Positions 9,662 through 21,012 of a stretch of DNA of 64,000 nucleotides are shown here, one piece after another. The DNA lies in NCBI GenBank assembly GCA_963573315.1, contig OY752141.1, positions 3,782,001 through 3,846,000 of the forward strand. The letters run 5' to 3'. The position numbers were made by a program, and so were the translations under genes. Source of the DNA: Entomortierella parvispora (lineage: Eukaryota > Mortierellomycota > Mortierellomycetes > Mortierellales > Mortierellaceae). The notes below the pieces were generated by a model. It searched no databases. It was given only the letters and a program-made list of their open reading frames with translations, and was not told the DNA's origin. Positions within the stretch are counted from its first letter, which is position 1, and each line of letters opens with the position of its first letter.

Positions 9662-12600
9662 ATGAGCCACAATAACCCACCCACCAAAGCTTCACGTCCA
9701 GCTCAGGACACTCGTTCAGCGAGACATGGCAGTCAGTCCGGACCTTCTGGGTCTAGAACCTGGGCAGCCTCCACATCTTTGCCACCAGCGGCGACGACTC
9801 CCAGCACGACAACAAGGACGACCTTGAGGCCCCCTCCAGAACGAGGGTACAATCCTCGAACGGACAAGGGAAAAGGAAAGCAGCAATCTTTTGAATTAAA
9901 CGAGGAAGAACAGGACAGTGAGGAGGATGAGCAAGACGATGAGCAAGACGATGAACAAGAGGAAGAGAAGCCTCCTATTGAAACTTCGACTCATATTGTG
10001 GTCGAACACCATCGCTCAGGAACTGTAAAGACTCATGTTTTCTCTTCAAAGGATGGTCAACCTTCCATGCTTGGACACACAATTCCAAACACTAACAATA
10101 GCAACAATAACAACAGGTAATTTTATTTTTTGCTGTGGATGTCACAACTGACAGAAAAGAACAGCGATGCAATTTCAGGAATTAACACATTTCTTGTGGT
10201 TATTGCGAGTAGTGAGGTGGAGTTCGGGCAGCTGCTGGACAGCAAACTCGACACCATGAACAGCGCGCTTCAGGAATCTCTGCAGGCAAACGCGAAAGAA
10301 TCTATCACGGCCGTGAAAGAAGCATTCCGAGAGAGCGAGGACCGTCGACCCTGCCACCACATGGTCGCGGCCACAGAGTCCATGAATGTCCAGATCCGAG
10401 AGGAGGTCGTTCCAAAACTGAATTCGATCGCCAAGTTATTGGAAGACAATATCCCTGTGACTGGGCGAGAATCACCTACTTCTGTCAGGACGACTTCGAG
10501 TAGTATGGAGCACATGGACACGCGTTCGCCTGTCACAGGAGCGGCCGGCGTGCCAGGAGATGTTCTAGCAGCTAGTGATCCGTTGATGTTGGAAAAGTTG
10601 ACAAAGATCGAGGACAGGATCGAGACTATGTACAAGGTTGTCATTGATGGGGATGTTCCTCCTCTGCCTGCTCCAGGTACCACTAACCAAAGTGACACCG
10701 CGCCTGGTGCAGTCGAGCCCAACGCATTTACATCTGAAGAGGTGGACCCTGCCATGTTAGCGAGATTGGAGGAGATGAGACGTGAGATGTTGACATTTCC
10801 AGATACGCTTCAGCAGACTCATGAACGGATGGGAGTGCTCATTCAAGCCTTGAACGATAACCAACAGTCTCAGTCTGGAAAAGTTGAGGTCGACAGTGGA
10901 AAGGCGGCCAGTCGTCCAGAAGAGATTGCGCGCGAGCAAGAAGAAGAACGAGTCTGGAAGGAATATATGCGAAGCATGCTCCAAAGTCAGCACGCGCTCG
11001 CCCTGGACTTGGGCTCAAAGTTTGACGCGTCGACAAAATCCAACAAGTACGCGCTCAAGACATTTCTCCGTAAGTTTCGATCCTTATTTTTTCATGTTTT
11101 TGGTATTGCAATTTTCTCTGAATGTATCTCATCATCTTCATATAGACTTCATGCTGATGACCCATAAGCAAGCCAAGGGAATGAATGAAAAGGTAGATAG
11201 CGCGCTGCAAGAGATGTTGGGCAGGCCCCAAATTGACCCTCTCCTTCATTCAGAGTTCTCAATGGCTCTCGATGCCATGCGAATCGATCTCCAGAGGATC
11301 TTGGAAGGTCTTCCGACCGCCATTACGGAGGCATTAAGCAAAGTTCAAGAGGAAGAGACGAAAGTCTGCTCTGCTCAGGGCTCGACGCGTTCTTTAGGAG
11401 AACCCAACCCTGCTGCGATTTCCCGAGAGGTCAATGTCGTCTCGCCCGCTTCATCGATTGCCGATCAAGGTCAGCAGGCATCACCGTCAGAGTTGCCAGT
11501 GATACCCGCTGCTTCAATTGGTCCCGCCGAATCGATAGCTGCTTCTCAAGAGAACATTTCTGCCCCTCAGCCCAGATCTTCGGGCGAAACTGACCCCGCA
11601 GTGACGCCCTCAATGGCAGCTCCGGTTGGGGTAGAGCATCTTGTTGCCGTTGTGGAGAGTCTTCAAACCAACATTGCCGCGTTGATGCAGAAATTCTCGG
11701 AAATTCCCGTCTGTCGTCATCCGCCGCCACCCACAACTGTGGTTGACGAGGCTATTCCGGGCGATAAAGCAGAAGTCAAGCGCGAGCTGCCACCTGTCCC
11801 ACCTACGCGAGAAACTCCAATGGAACGCCAAGCTCGAATGCTGAAAGCATCTGCAGCTGCTGCTGAATTGGGACAGGCAGGAGGTCCTGCCGCAAGCACT
11901 GAAGGCCCCGCGAGTCGATCTGCAGCTGATCCCCCCGTCGTCACTGATGGTAAAGATGCAGCAAAGGAGGTGCCCGGTAAAGAGGAAGTCCCCGAAAGCA
12001 AGGAAAGGCAAGGTGGAACCAGCACGGATACATCATCTACTCCTGCACCAGCACCGGCAGCGGCACCCAACTTTCTTCAAGAATTGGAAGCAATGAGTAA
12101 GACCTTGAGTGGGCTTGTGGAGGCTGTTGCTTCGACTAGTTCTAGACTGACTGAGGGTCAGTCAGCAGTGCAACAGACCTTGTTGACAGAAATCCAAAAG
12201 GTGATGCACACCCTCAAGCCACCCGTGACAGAGGAGGAACAGGAAAAGATGGCCCAGGAAGAATTTCAGCGAAGGGCTGCTCAAGTTGAGGCGGATGAGA
12301 AGAAACGACTCGAGGATAAGAAAAACGCAGTTATGTCAGAGGAGAAAGCGGCCGAGGAAGCCAAAAAGAAGAAAGAAGCCGAGGAGGCAATCAAGAAAGC
12401 AGCGGACGAAAGGGCAGAGGCCATCACTCAGATTGCTCTGATACCTCAGCTGTTTGGCTCTGTTGAGACCATGGGTTTCACGGTTGGAGGCAAGGTCGAT
12501 GATGTGGGAGGCAAGATGGATGAGGTCGGGGCGCAATTGGCTCTTGGATTGAGCACAACAGAGCAAGCCCTTTTGACGATCCAGCAAAAAGTGGGCGAGA

Positions 12601-15070
12601 TGTCCACTGGTACGACGAACGAGTCAGCAGCGCTTGGCAGTATCAACCAACATCTGGCTGTGATCACTGGGGAAGTTGGGACAAGCAGCGACCAGTATTT
12701 GAAGGAACAAGTGGCCGAAGCCATCCGGACCGCGACCGATGTGTACGAGATTGTAGACGATGTTAAAAAGATTAGCGAAAAGACCCTGCAGAACCAAGAG
12801 TCGATCACAAAAAAGCTGGAAGAATGGCAGCGACGACAGGATGAAGGGTTTGAGAACCTGGGCAAGAGGCATGAGGACAGCTGGAATTCTTGGAATGCCT
12901 TGCATGGACAGAGTATGTCCAGTTTGAACAATTGGCATGCGCGACACGAGGAACACATGCTTGCTCAGGAGAACTGGCACGGGCGACATGATCAAAGCAT
13001 GCATGGCATGGAGGAATGGCAAAATCTTCATGGCCAGGGTCTAGCAGAGTGGCAGCAGAGACATGATGAGAGCATGAACTCTTGGCATCAGAATCATAGC
13101 CAAAGCTTGGATCGATTTGAGCAGAAACATGATCAGGGACTCGAAAGATTGGAACAAAAGAGTTACTGTGGGCCTGTAGGCGAGGCAGCTTCTTACCAAC
13201 CACCGCCTCCTCTTCTTGATGCCATCGGAGAAGCCTCAATTGCCAACCCCGTCCCCCGCTCAAGATCACCAGGACAGTTTGCCGCCGAGCCTGAAACCTC
13301 GGTCCCTGTTCCATCCCAAGCTCTATCAGAGAGTGGTGCAAAGTGTGACGATTGCAAGGATCCAAATAGTTTCAACCGCCAGCTACAGGAATTCCTACGA
13401 GATGTCGTCCCCGGGTACAGCGGTGGCTGTCTCCGGTGTGCTAACGTGTCTGATAGTAAGAGTCAATGGACATCAGGAACTACAGCCCCTGAGCCTTCCA
13501 CTGGTTACGCGACACCAGGCGGGACAAGAATTTCTCTTCCTGGTACAGGTCCTCTCCCAAGCCCCGCCGAGAAGATTGCTGATATTTACAAAAGCCGCAA
13601 AGCAGCCTTCAAGGCTCCGACGACAAGTACAGGGAATGTAGACATCATGGCAACAGAGGCTGCAGGCAGCCTGTCACCAGGATCGGCCGCCCTCCTGGGA
13701 GCCGAGACCTCGTCGCGTGCAGCTTCTCAAGGTGCTCGGAGCGCCAATATCCCCCCGACATTATATGATATCCTAAGACCTTTTTTTCAATCGGAGGAGA
13801 GCGAAACGGTCGACCCTCAGATCGGGGACAAACTGCAACTTGAGAACACTCAATTGAAGAAAGACTTTGAGGAGCTTAAAAGTGAGCATGATTTGCTCTC
13901 GACACAGTCGAGCCAACTCATGGTTTCTTCTATGGAGAAGGATCGACTCCTTTCTGTCTCACAGACAGAAAAGACCCAACGCGAGGCAGAACTCGCAGAG
14001 AGTAGACAGGAACTGAAACGATCGAACGACATGATAACTCAACTTTATAGAGGTAAGGTATGAAGGGAGGTTTTGAACACTTCGTTGCATACGCGTACTA
14101 AAAGCACTAATTTCCTGTTCTTTCTTCAAAAACCATTGTAGAGGGCCTTGGGCTCAAATGTGCCAAAGACATTGTCGAGGGCCTTCCATCCAAGACCACA
14201 GGTGAAGGTGAGGAAAGTGATGTGGAATCGGTTGGGTCTCTCCATACTCCTCGATACGGTCTCATGAACGAGGCTGCGGATCAACTTCGTCAGACCTTGG
14301 ACGAATATAGGGAACAAACTGCGATTCTTCGTCAAGAGATTCTTCAGCTTGATCTCGAAAAGCAGCAGTACCTCCAAGAGCAAGCTACTCGAACAATGCT
14401 CCAAAGCGGTATTCCGGTTACCGCCACCGCCGGCGCTTCATCCGATGCTGACGATTTCACAGACACTGATGCAGCAGAGGACGAGAATGATGAGGTGGTC
14501 GAGGTCCGCCCCCAGTCCAGACAACGACGCTCCCGTCCCGCGTCTATGGTGCAATTAACGAGCGAAATCCCTGCCATCGGGTCCTCTTCCCGTGGTGGTG
14601 GTGGCGACGGCGCGTATGTCACCTCAGCCAGTCGCCGCCAGTCTGTCACAGGCACCAGTCAAGGGGGCTCCAGCACTGGAAGAGGACGGCGTACATCAGA
14701 CATATTCAGTCCAGCAGCTGCGTCTGCCAACAGCAGTTCTCGTCCATCATCAAGCTCTGGACCGTCTCCATCCATGTCACGATCGCAACACAAGCGGGCA
14801 TCCATGGTTCGAAACCGATCTGTGGGCCCAAGCCGATCTTCCCGTTCCAGTGCTCATGAGACGACAAAGGTGCCACAATTGGAAGCAGAGATCCGCGTGT
14901 GTCGAGACGGCGTAGTGGCCGAGACTCTGCTCAAGAGCAAGAACATTCTGACTGAGGAGCAGTTTGATTGCATCCAGAAAACGAGAAGCGAAGGTGGTAG
15001 AGTCACCGAGGATACCGCCGTTTGGTCGCTCAACTGCGATTTCCAAGTCAAGATGGTCAATCATCCTTAA
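9662..15070 (+). CDS. Large coiled-coil protein with Trp/His repeat, unknown function
   Basis: Four exons, 9662-10116, 10165-11069, 11146-14052 and 14142-15070, give 1731 residues. Introns 2 and 3 have clear GTAAGT/GTAAGG donors and TAG acceptors. The first intron is only 48 bp; the acceptor at 10164 was chosen because it alone restores frame. The N-terminus is disordered with an acidic EEDEQDDEQ run. The middle has long charged helices (KKRLEDKKN...EEAKKKKEAEEA). Residues about 1009-1127 form repeats of 14 then 11 residues built on W-x3-H-x2-S/G-M/L (WHGRHDQSM, WQNLHGQGL, WQQRHDESM, WHQNHSQSL). A CxxC pair (CDDC, CLRC) follows, then another coiled coil and a Ser-rich tail with basic clusters. 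I recognise no family. It is probably a structural or scaffold protein; no catalytic motif seen. Confidence 0.7.
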
Positions 15071-15335
15071 AAAGAGTATGTTCTTCCAGGCAATGGATGT
15101 TGCCTTCTTCCAAAGTATTGTTATTAATAAAAGAATGAATAAAGTCCACAATCGAGTAAGCGTCAACGGCTTAAAAATGAAGAGGAAAGGGGCTGCCAAA
15201 AATATAATTACTTTAATGGGTTTGCTTATGTACATTGGACCTCCGACCACGGAGGAAAGGGGCCTTCGCCTCTTCTTTAGACGTCAGGCCACGAAGATCG
15301 TGGCATCCGCAAAACTTTTCGTCGACTTGTCACCC

Positions 15336-18300
15336 TTACTCGATATAAACCATGCAACCTTCGCCATATTCCTCAAACTCCTCAAGGAGATTGATACTGG
15401 TCCTCATCTTCTTTTGAGCAGCAGCCTCGGGAAGCCTATGGCCACGGTAGTGGTGGAAGCAGCGCTCCTGCTCCTGTTCAGCACGCGTCATTACTGGGAA
15501 GTGATTGCGATGCATCTGTCGATGACTTGGCGATCGAGAAGGCGATGATGATGTTGACTCCATATAAGCGGAGCGAGCTGGTGACCGGGACAGGACACTC
15601 TCATGGGCAACCGGGGACGTAGGCGACGTTTGGCGACTTGCGGGACCACTCGCAGCCAGATCCATCGTTTGGGCGTAGCCAAAGTCAGTTCCTGAGCTTG
15701 CAAACTGTCGAACGTGAGAGTTGAATACAAAAGTTGAGGGCAGCGTGATGGGTGTTCCTTGGTGAGCGTTCATTCGGGCCACCTTTTGCGTCGAAGGTGT
15801 GTCAGGATATCCAAGATGACTATCAAAACCATACTCGTTAGTCGAGTCCAGGAATGGTCTACCAAGATCACGACCGCCGATCGAATCCAGAGGAAGTGTG
15901 TCGCTAGTCGTGTCAGCGAGAGTGGCAGCTCCATACTGGGGTGACACTGGATAGGTTTCTGGTAGCAATTGGATGGGCGAGGATGCATGAGATGGCGAAG
16001 AGGGCTCGAACGGGTTCCGAAGACTTGTCCACGCCGCTGGGCGAACTGACTGAGTCTGGGCAGGAGTGTGCGATAGCAGACGTGAGCGCAAGTTGTCATC
16101 ATATACAATCGTCTTTTGCTTCAGAGTTTGGACCTTGGCCTGCAAGTTTGTCCCGTTCTTTTGGGCCTCTCTTTCTTCCGACAAGGCGATGTCAAGTTTC
16201 CTCTTCAAGCTCATTGCTGGTCGGGAGAGCTCACCGTCTTGGTGGACGCCTGACGAATTAATGTTGATATTTCGTAGGAGACTGCCATGTGATCTTGCAA
16301 AGAAACCTCGTCCAGCACTAGGTGATTTGACAAGCGCCACTGCATCATCGGAGCCTTCTTTGTCAGAGTCACTAGATCCCAATGACTCGGTCTCATGGAC
16401 AAAGATTCTCTCTCTCTCCAAAGTTGCAGGCACAGGTTCCGGTCCATCAGTAAAGGTGCTTGTCATACTCAGGGCAAGGTGGATAGGCACGACAGGTTCC
16501 GTTGATTGGGAGTAAGTAGCCGAGCCATCCAGAAATCGATCGTCCGGCTGGGTAGCGTCTGTGTCTGCTTGACTTGTAAGAGTATCGGACATGGGCAAAC
16601 GAAGTTGACTCCCAAATACTCTCTTTGCGAAAAGTCCTGGCATCCTTGCTGGCTCTGAGGCATCCTCGAGGAAAGGATTGACGAATAAACGATCTTGAGT
16701 CTTTCCAACAGGCGCTTCTGCCTTTGTTGTTGGTATATCGTTCACAACGCTTGTGCCGTTAGCATCGTTATTGTCAGAAATAACAGGCACTTCCTGGGCG
16801 ACACCAAAGGAACAGGAATCCAATTGTTCGTCGACACTAGCACTATCGGCTTCCGCAATGACGGACGTTTTAGAGGTTGCCTCCTTGATTGTCAGAGTCG
16901 GTTTTTGAGTGTCGGTGAATTCTTTGGACAATCGCACAGACAAGTCCTTGCCAGAGTCTTTATCATTGACTTCAGCGAGGTCTGCACCTTCTTTCTTCTC
17001 CAAAATGGGTTCGAAGGGCGCCACAGTGGCCTCGTTCTGAACTGGTCCTTCTGGAGACAGGGCCTCGGTACGCTGGTTGTTGTTCAATTCAGGTTCATCT
17101 GACTTTGAACAGACATCGGTGGCCTGTTTAGGTTGTCGCCTCAAACGCAGCAGGAACTTATCCAGATGCTCAAACTTTGAAGCATCGTGGGCGTATATCC
17201 GATGAGCTTGCGATGCGATGTGCTAATGGGGAATGTCCAATTATTAGAATAAATTCCAGCTATTGATAGCTCTACAATAGAAGAATAACATACCCTATTC
17301 ATGTCATCAAAAAAGCCTTTGCAATTCTCACAGTAGCCCTTCTTTCGGTGCTCCGTCGGAACCGCAGGGGCCAGTGCCTTCAATTGCTCCTGTCTCGCCG
17401 GGTCTTGCACAGGTGTCAGTGGAGCAGGGACGGTTGCATCGGCAGTGATGGTAGTAGGCTTGCCTTGAGGAACAGCTTGGAGCTGTTGTTCTACTTTCTC
17501 TGATCTTGGTGGTGCAGTCTCAGTATCCAAGGAGGCACCTTTGCCAGGGCGAACAATCTCGGCAGGACGGGCAAACTCTATCTTCTTGGAGTCTTGAAGT
17601 GGCGCGGCGGCAGCAATAGGTGCAGACACCACTGCGTCAACCTTGGGGATTGGCAGGGTTCTTTTTCCAAGTTGCCGCAAGACCTCGTCATGCGTAGCCT
17701 CAGGACCTTGAGCATGGAGGGCTTTTCCCATGGCAGAAGTTGTGGATACAACATGCGACGTGATAGAGTTTACGATCCCGGAAGCGGGGGCAGAGGGCGC
17801 TATTTGTACATCTTGAGCTTGAGGTACACGCGGGGCCTCATCCGCAGCTGCAGATGGTTCGATATCTTGTTTGACAGGCACTGCCTGGGCTGCATGCTTC
17901 GGAGTCCTTGGCTCAAGATGGATGAACGGGCTTCGTTCCGACGCGTGAAGTTGAATTTTAGGCCAAGGACATTTTCCACTAGCGGATGTCGTTTTTGACT
18001 CGTATTCGTGAGCCAAGATGGTCCTATGGCGACCTGTGGTATCCTCGATAAGAACATAGGCTCCCTTGAAAACGTGATATTCGGACCTAATGGAGTCGTC
18101 CTTTTGTGTTGTAGTCAGGCCATATGTTTTCTCATGAAGAAGAAGGTCTTGCAGCTTACGGCCCTCAGCGTGTGCCATAGATTTCCCCATAAGAGGCCCC
18201 ATCAAGTTCTTCATCCTCTCCAAGTGCCAGATCTTGATGTTGAATCCAATGGCTTTAACAAGAATGCTGGATTCTTGAGTTGGGGCAGGCGGTCCAGGTA

Positions 18301-19047
18301 GTTTAAGCGACGGCTTCAACATGGGGGCGGACGCTTGCTGTTGCGCTGCATTCTGGCTTTCCTCTAGAGCTTGGAGCTTGATGCGGGCGTGGTCTTCTTT
18401 TCTGGGTATAGCTCTCGTGGTAATGAGATGGGTGACGTCGCTTGAAAAGAACATAGCAACGGACTATAGAGGGTATCCAGCAATCTAATTGTTAGCAACG
18501 GTCATATAAAAAGAAGAGCAGGTGGGTATAATCGACAGAGAGCGATTCTTACAGAGTTGTGGGCTGTTAGGACTTTGGACATCTTTGCGGCAATGTTTGG
18601 GTCCACGTTGTCGAAATAGAAGCGACAGTTCGGTAGCATCTGGAGCCATCGTCGAGTGGTATCCGCTGGGTTTGTGGCAGTGGCGGGCTGCTGAAGAGGA
18701 GCTCCGGCAGAGGGGTTCTTTTCCCGGTCCGCTGTCCGAAGAGTGCCCTCCAGTTTTTTAGCTTCCGGGTACGTGGCTTGCGGCATCCGGACCTTTGAGC
18801 TTTGCTGCTGCTGAGACTTTGGATTGAAGATGTTCAGGCCGGAAAGCGATCGCTGCTGCAGGGCAAGCCTGCTGCGTTGGATCTCCTTCTCGTCAATGAT
18901 TATCGTCGGGGTGGCCCTTTGTGAGGGCTTTTGTCCTGGAAGTCCATTGCCTTGAGGGGTGGGAGTAGGCCGTACGGCATTGAGATTGTTCCCCACATCC
19001 TGGAAAGGAGTCCTCAGTGGCTGCGGGGTCATGCCGATTTCCGCCAT
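15336..19047 (-). CDS. DBF4: DBF4, regulatory subunit of the Cdc7 kinase
   Basis: Three exons, 19047-18553, 18463-17294 and 17222-15336, encode 1183 residues; both introns (89 and 71 bp) are phase 0 with good GT/AG signals. The protein activates Cdc7 kinase so that it phosphorylates the MCM helicase at replication origins. Motif N, a BRCT-like segment, spans the first junction (RFYFDNVDPN...MFFSSDVTHLITTRAIP, about residues 145-185). Motif M lies near AYVLIEDTTGRHRTI in exon 2. Motif C is a zinc finger, GYCENCK then HIASQAHR across the second junction, with C543, C546, H556 and H562. All three motifs that define the family are present. The tail of about 600 residues is long and disordered, with many Ser/Thr-Pro sites. 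The promoter side carries an E2F-like site and a CACGTG box. It converges on the coiled-coil gene with 265 bp between stops. Confidence 0.9.
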
Positions 19048-19426
19048 CCGTTTTGTAATGTACGAAACCCTCCTGCCGTTGCTGGATCGAAGGGATCAGG
19101 CAAAGGAGCTGGGGAGAAAGGAGAGATGAAAGAGAGACTGTTGACACGAATGCTAAGTCAATGTTGCCTGTTGACCCGCAAAGGACGCGCGATGACGTGA
19201 GGGCGAGCTGGTTGATAACGAATGATGGGTTAAAACGCGGGTGCTTGGTGTCTGGGTGGGATGGCGTAGTCCCAAAGAGCGGTGATGAGCTGGAGATGAG
19301 ACTGGATGCAAAATGGTCAAGGGGGTCCAGCGGGAACACGGATGCAGATTAAATGCATGGATGTGATTTCTCTGCAGTTCTGCATGATTGTTTTTTCATT
19401 CAGATTCAGATTCAGGCACGCGACTG

Positions 19427-19449
19427 CACGTGACCATTATTTGGCGCCA
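19427..19449. promoter_or_regulatory. Palindromic E-box plus E2F-like site upstream of DBF4
   Basis: CACGTG (19427-19432) and TTTGGCGCCA (19440-19449) lie 7 bp apart, about 380-400 bp upstream of the DBF4 ATG. DBF4 is a G1/S-regulated gene in well-studied eukaryotes, where E2F or MBF sites drive it; that these matches work here is inference. Confidence 0.45.
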
Positions 19450-19468
19450 CCAATATTAATCCTCGCGA

Positions 19469-19575
19469 CCAGCACCAGCACCAACACCAGCACCAACACC
19501 GCCAGTACGAACACAAGCACCAACACCAATACGAACACCAGTACCAACACCAATACGAACACGCCGACACCAACG
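19469..19575. repeat. ACCAGC/ACCAAC minisatellite
   Basis: About 107 bp of imperfect 6-bp units, mostly ACCAAC and ACCAGC with interspersed AATACGAAC, upstream of the DBF4 E2F-like site. One strand is almost free of T. Confidence 0.8.
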
Positions 19576-19645
19576 GCACCTTGTTCTTTCTCAGGACAGT
19601 GTGCAAATGCTTTTGTGCTCTTCTTCAGTTTCTTCTATGTAAATT

Positions 19646-20481
19646 CTATCTGAACCGTGGCGCCGGTCGATCACTAGTAGGAAACAGCAGAAACCGATTA
19701 GTACTGGTGTCGCATCTAGTATTCAAAAGAGGCAATACAAAAATCCTAATACCATACATCTCAATATCGTCATCATCATCTTCAGGAAGAGACCGTCTGA
19801 CTGATGTTCTGTGTTCAACCGGCTGCGAGCCCACGGATTTCATCGCGGAATAGATAGGGCCGTACTCCTAAGTGTTCAAAGGGTGCAAGTGAGGAACAAT
19901 GGTAAGTTAAAGATCGAAAGCATCGTAAAAACCAGACGAAATAAGGCCAATATATATACCTCCAGCTGATGTCTGAAGCCAGGGTTGGGGTTCATGCAGA
20001 ATCTTTTATTCTGCACATAGCGATACACAGTGTCGTATTCCATGCCCGTCGCTTCCATCAAATAGGCAACCACAAAAGCAGGTGACCTGGAAATGCCACT
20101 CATGCAGTTGACCAAGACCTTTCCATTTTCATACAAGATAGCTTGGTCAATAAACTTCTTGACGGCAGGGAAGAGAGTGATAAGATTCTGTGTTGCTGCA
20201 TCCGAGATTTCCAGCTGAAGGTATTGGAAATGCTCTTGGTGATGCAGCTTAAGGATCTTTGACTCGGACATGTCCCAGAGAGAAACAATATGTGTGATTC
20301 CAGCCTTTTGTAATTCTTGAAGATTCCGCGTAGCAGAGTATGGCCCAAGAAAGATGGATGGCAGAATTTCTTGCATCTCCCGTCTTTGTTCATAGCGCCA
20401 CTCTAATACGGCGCCATTCTGAGCCATGAGTTGGCGGTATACATTGAGTTTGGCCTCGGCGTCTGAGTGCGGATGGGTCAT
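19646..20481 (-). CDS. STYX-like dual-specificity phosphatase
   Basis: Exons 20481-19960 and 19867-19646 (intron 92 bp, GTATAT...TTAG) encode 247 residues. The order MQEILPSIFLGPYSATRN, GITHIV, a P-loop, then RFCMNPNPGFRHQLEEYGPIY matches STYX along its length; the splice joins HQLE to EYGPIY exactly as that family reads. STYX in animals is a catalytically dead pseudophosphatase with Gly in place of the active Cys. Here the P-loop reads VNCMSGISRS: C126 and R132 of Cx5R are present, but the usual preceding His is Asn. An Asp in EISDAATQN could serve as general acid. It may therefore be active, perhaps weakly. The tail carries an acidic EDDDDDIE run, as in STYX. It is divergently arranged with the lipid-transfer gene, starts 531 bp apart. 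Confidence 0.85.
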
Positions 20482-21012
20482 GGCAGCGGTGGTTATGATG
20501 GTAAAGAGGGTAGATCAGTAGGGCGATGTTGGAGGACAAGGAGCTGGAGAAGGGGAAGGAGGAACGAGGAAAGAAAGAGAGAGAGAGGGGGCAAAGAGGG
20601 ACCTTTCTTTGTCACTTCGTTCGATGTCCACCGAAACGCCACCACGATGGAATAGAGTTTGAATAAAACTAATTTTTAATCGAGTTTCTTGCCCCTGGAC
20701 CAGCAATGAAGCAAGGAGCGAAGAGTTGAAATGAATTGCTTTGTGCTCACATGCATGCGACCATCTTCTCTTCCTTTCTACCTGCATTGCATCAATCCCC
20801 CACTCCCCGCCTCTTCCCCTCCTTCTTTTTCTTTCTATCTTCCCCGCTTCCCCTCCTCGTTCAGTATCTTCTTTCTCTCCATCCAGTCTCTCTTCTCCAA
20901 TCCCCTTCTTATGGCCGCCTAATTTCACCCCATTGAAAAGACCACACACGACGCAATCTGCCTGGCAGTAGTTCCTCTTACGAACCAAGTCACCAACCTC
21001 ACTGGACTCATC
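20482..21012. other. Divergent promoter region of STYX-like gene and CSF1
   Basis: 531 bp between two divergent start codons. A GA-rich stretch lies on the phosphatase side and a long CT-rich stretch (about 20760-20930) before the CSF1 start, typical of fungal leaders. Several small frames in the CT-rich part are composition artefacts. Confidence 0.6.

Larger units (their letters stand above)
19048..19645. other. DBF4 upstream region / 3' flank of the phosphatase gene
   Basis: 598 bp between two minus-strand genes. It should hold the DBF4 promoter: CACGTG at 19427-19432, an E2F/MBF-like TTTGGCGCCA at 19440-19449, and a hexamer minisatellite at 19469-19575. No gene is seen. Confidence 0.6.

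Noticed and set aside
14964-15548. 194-codon plus-strand frame running past the coiled-coil stop into DBF4
   Set aside because: Overlaps the end of one gene and the antisense of DBF4 exon 3; no motif.
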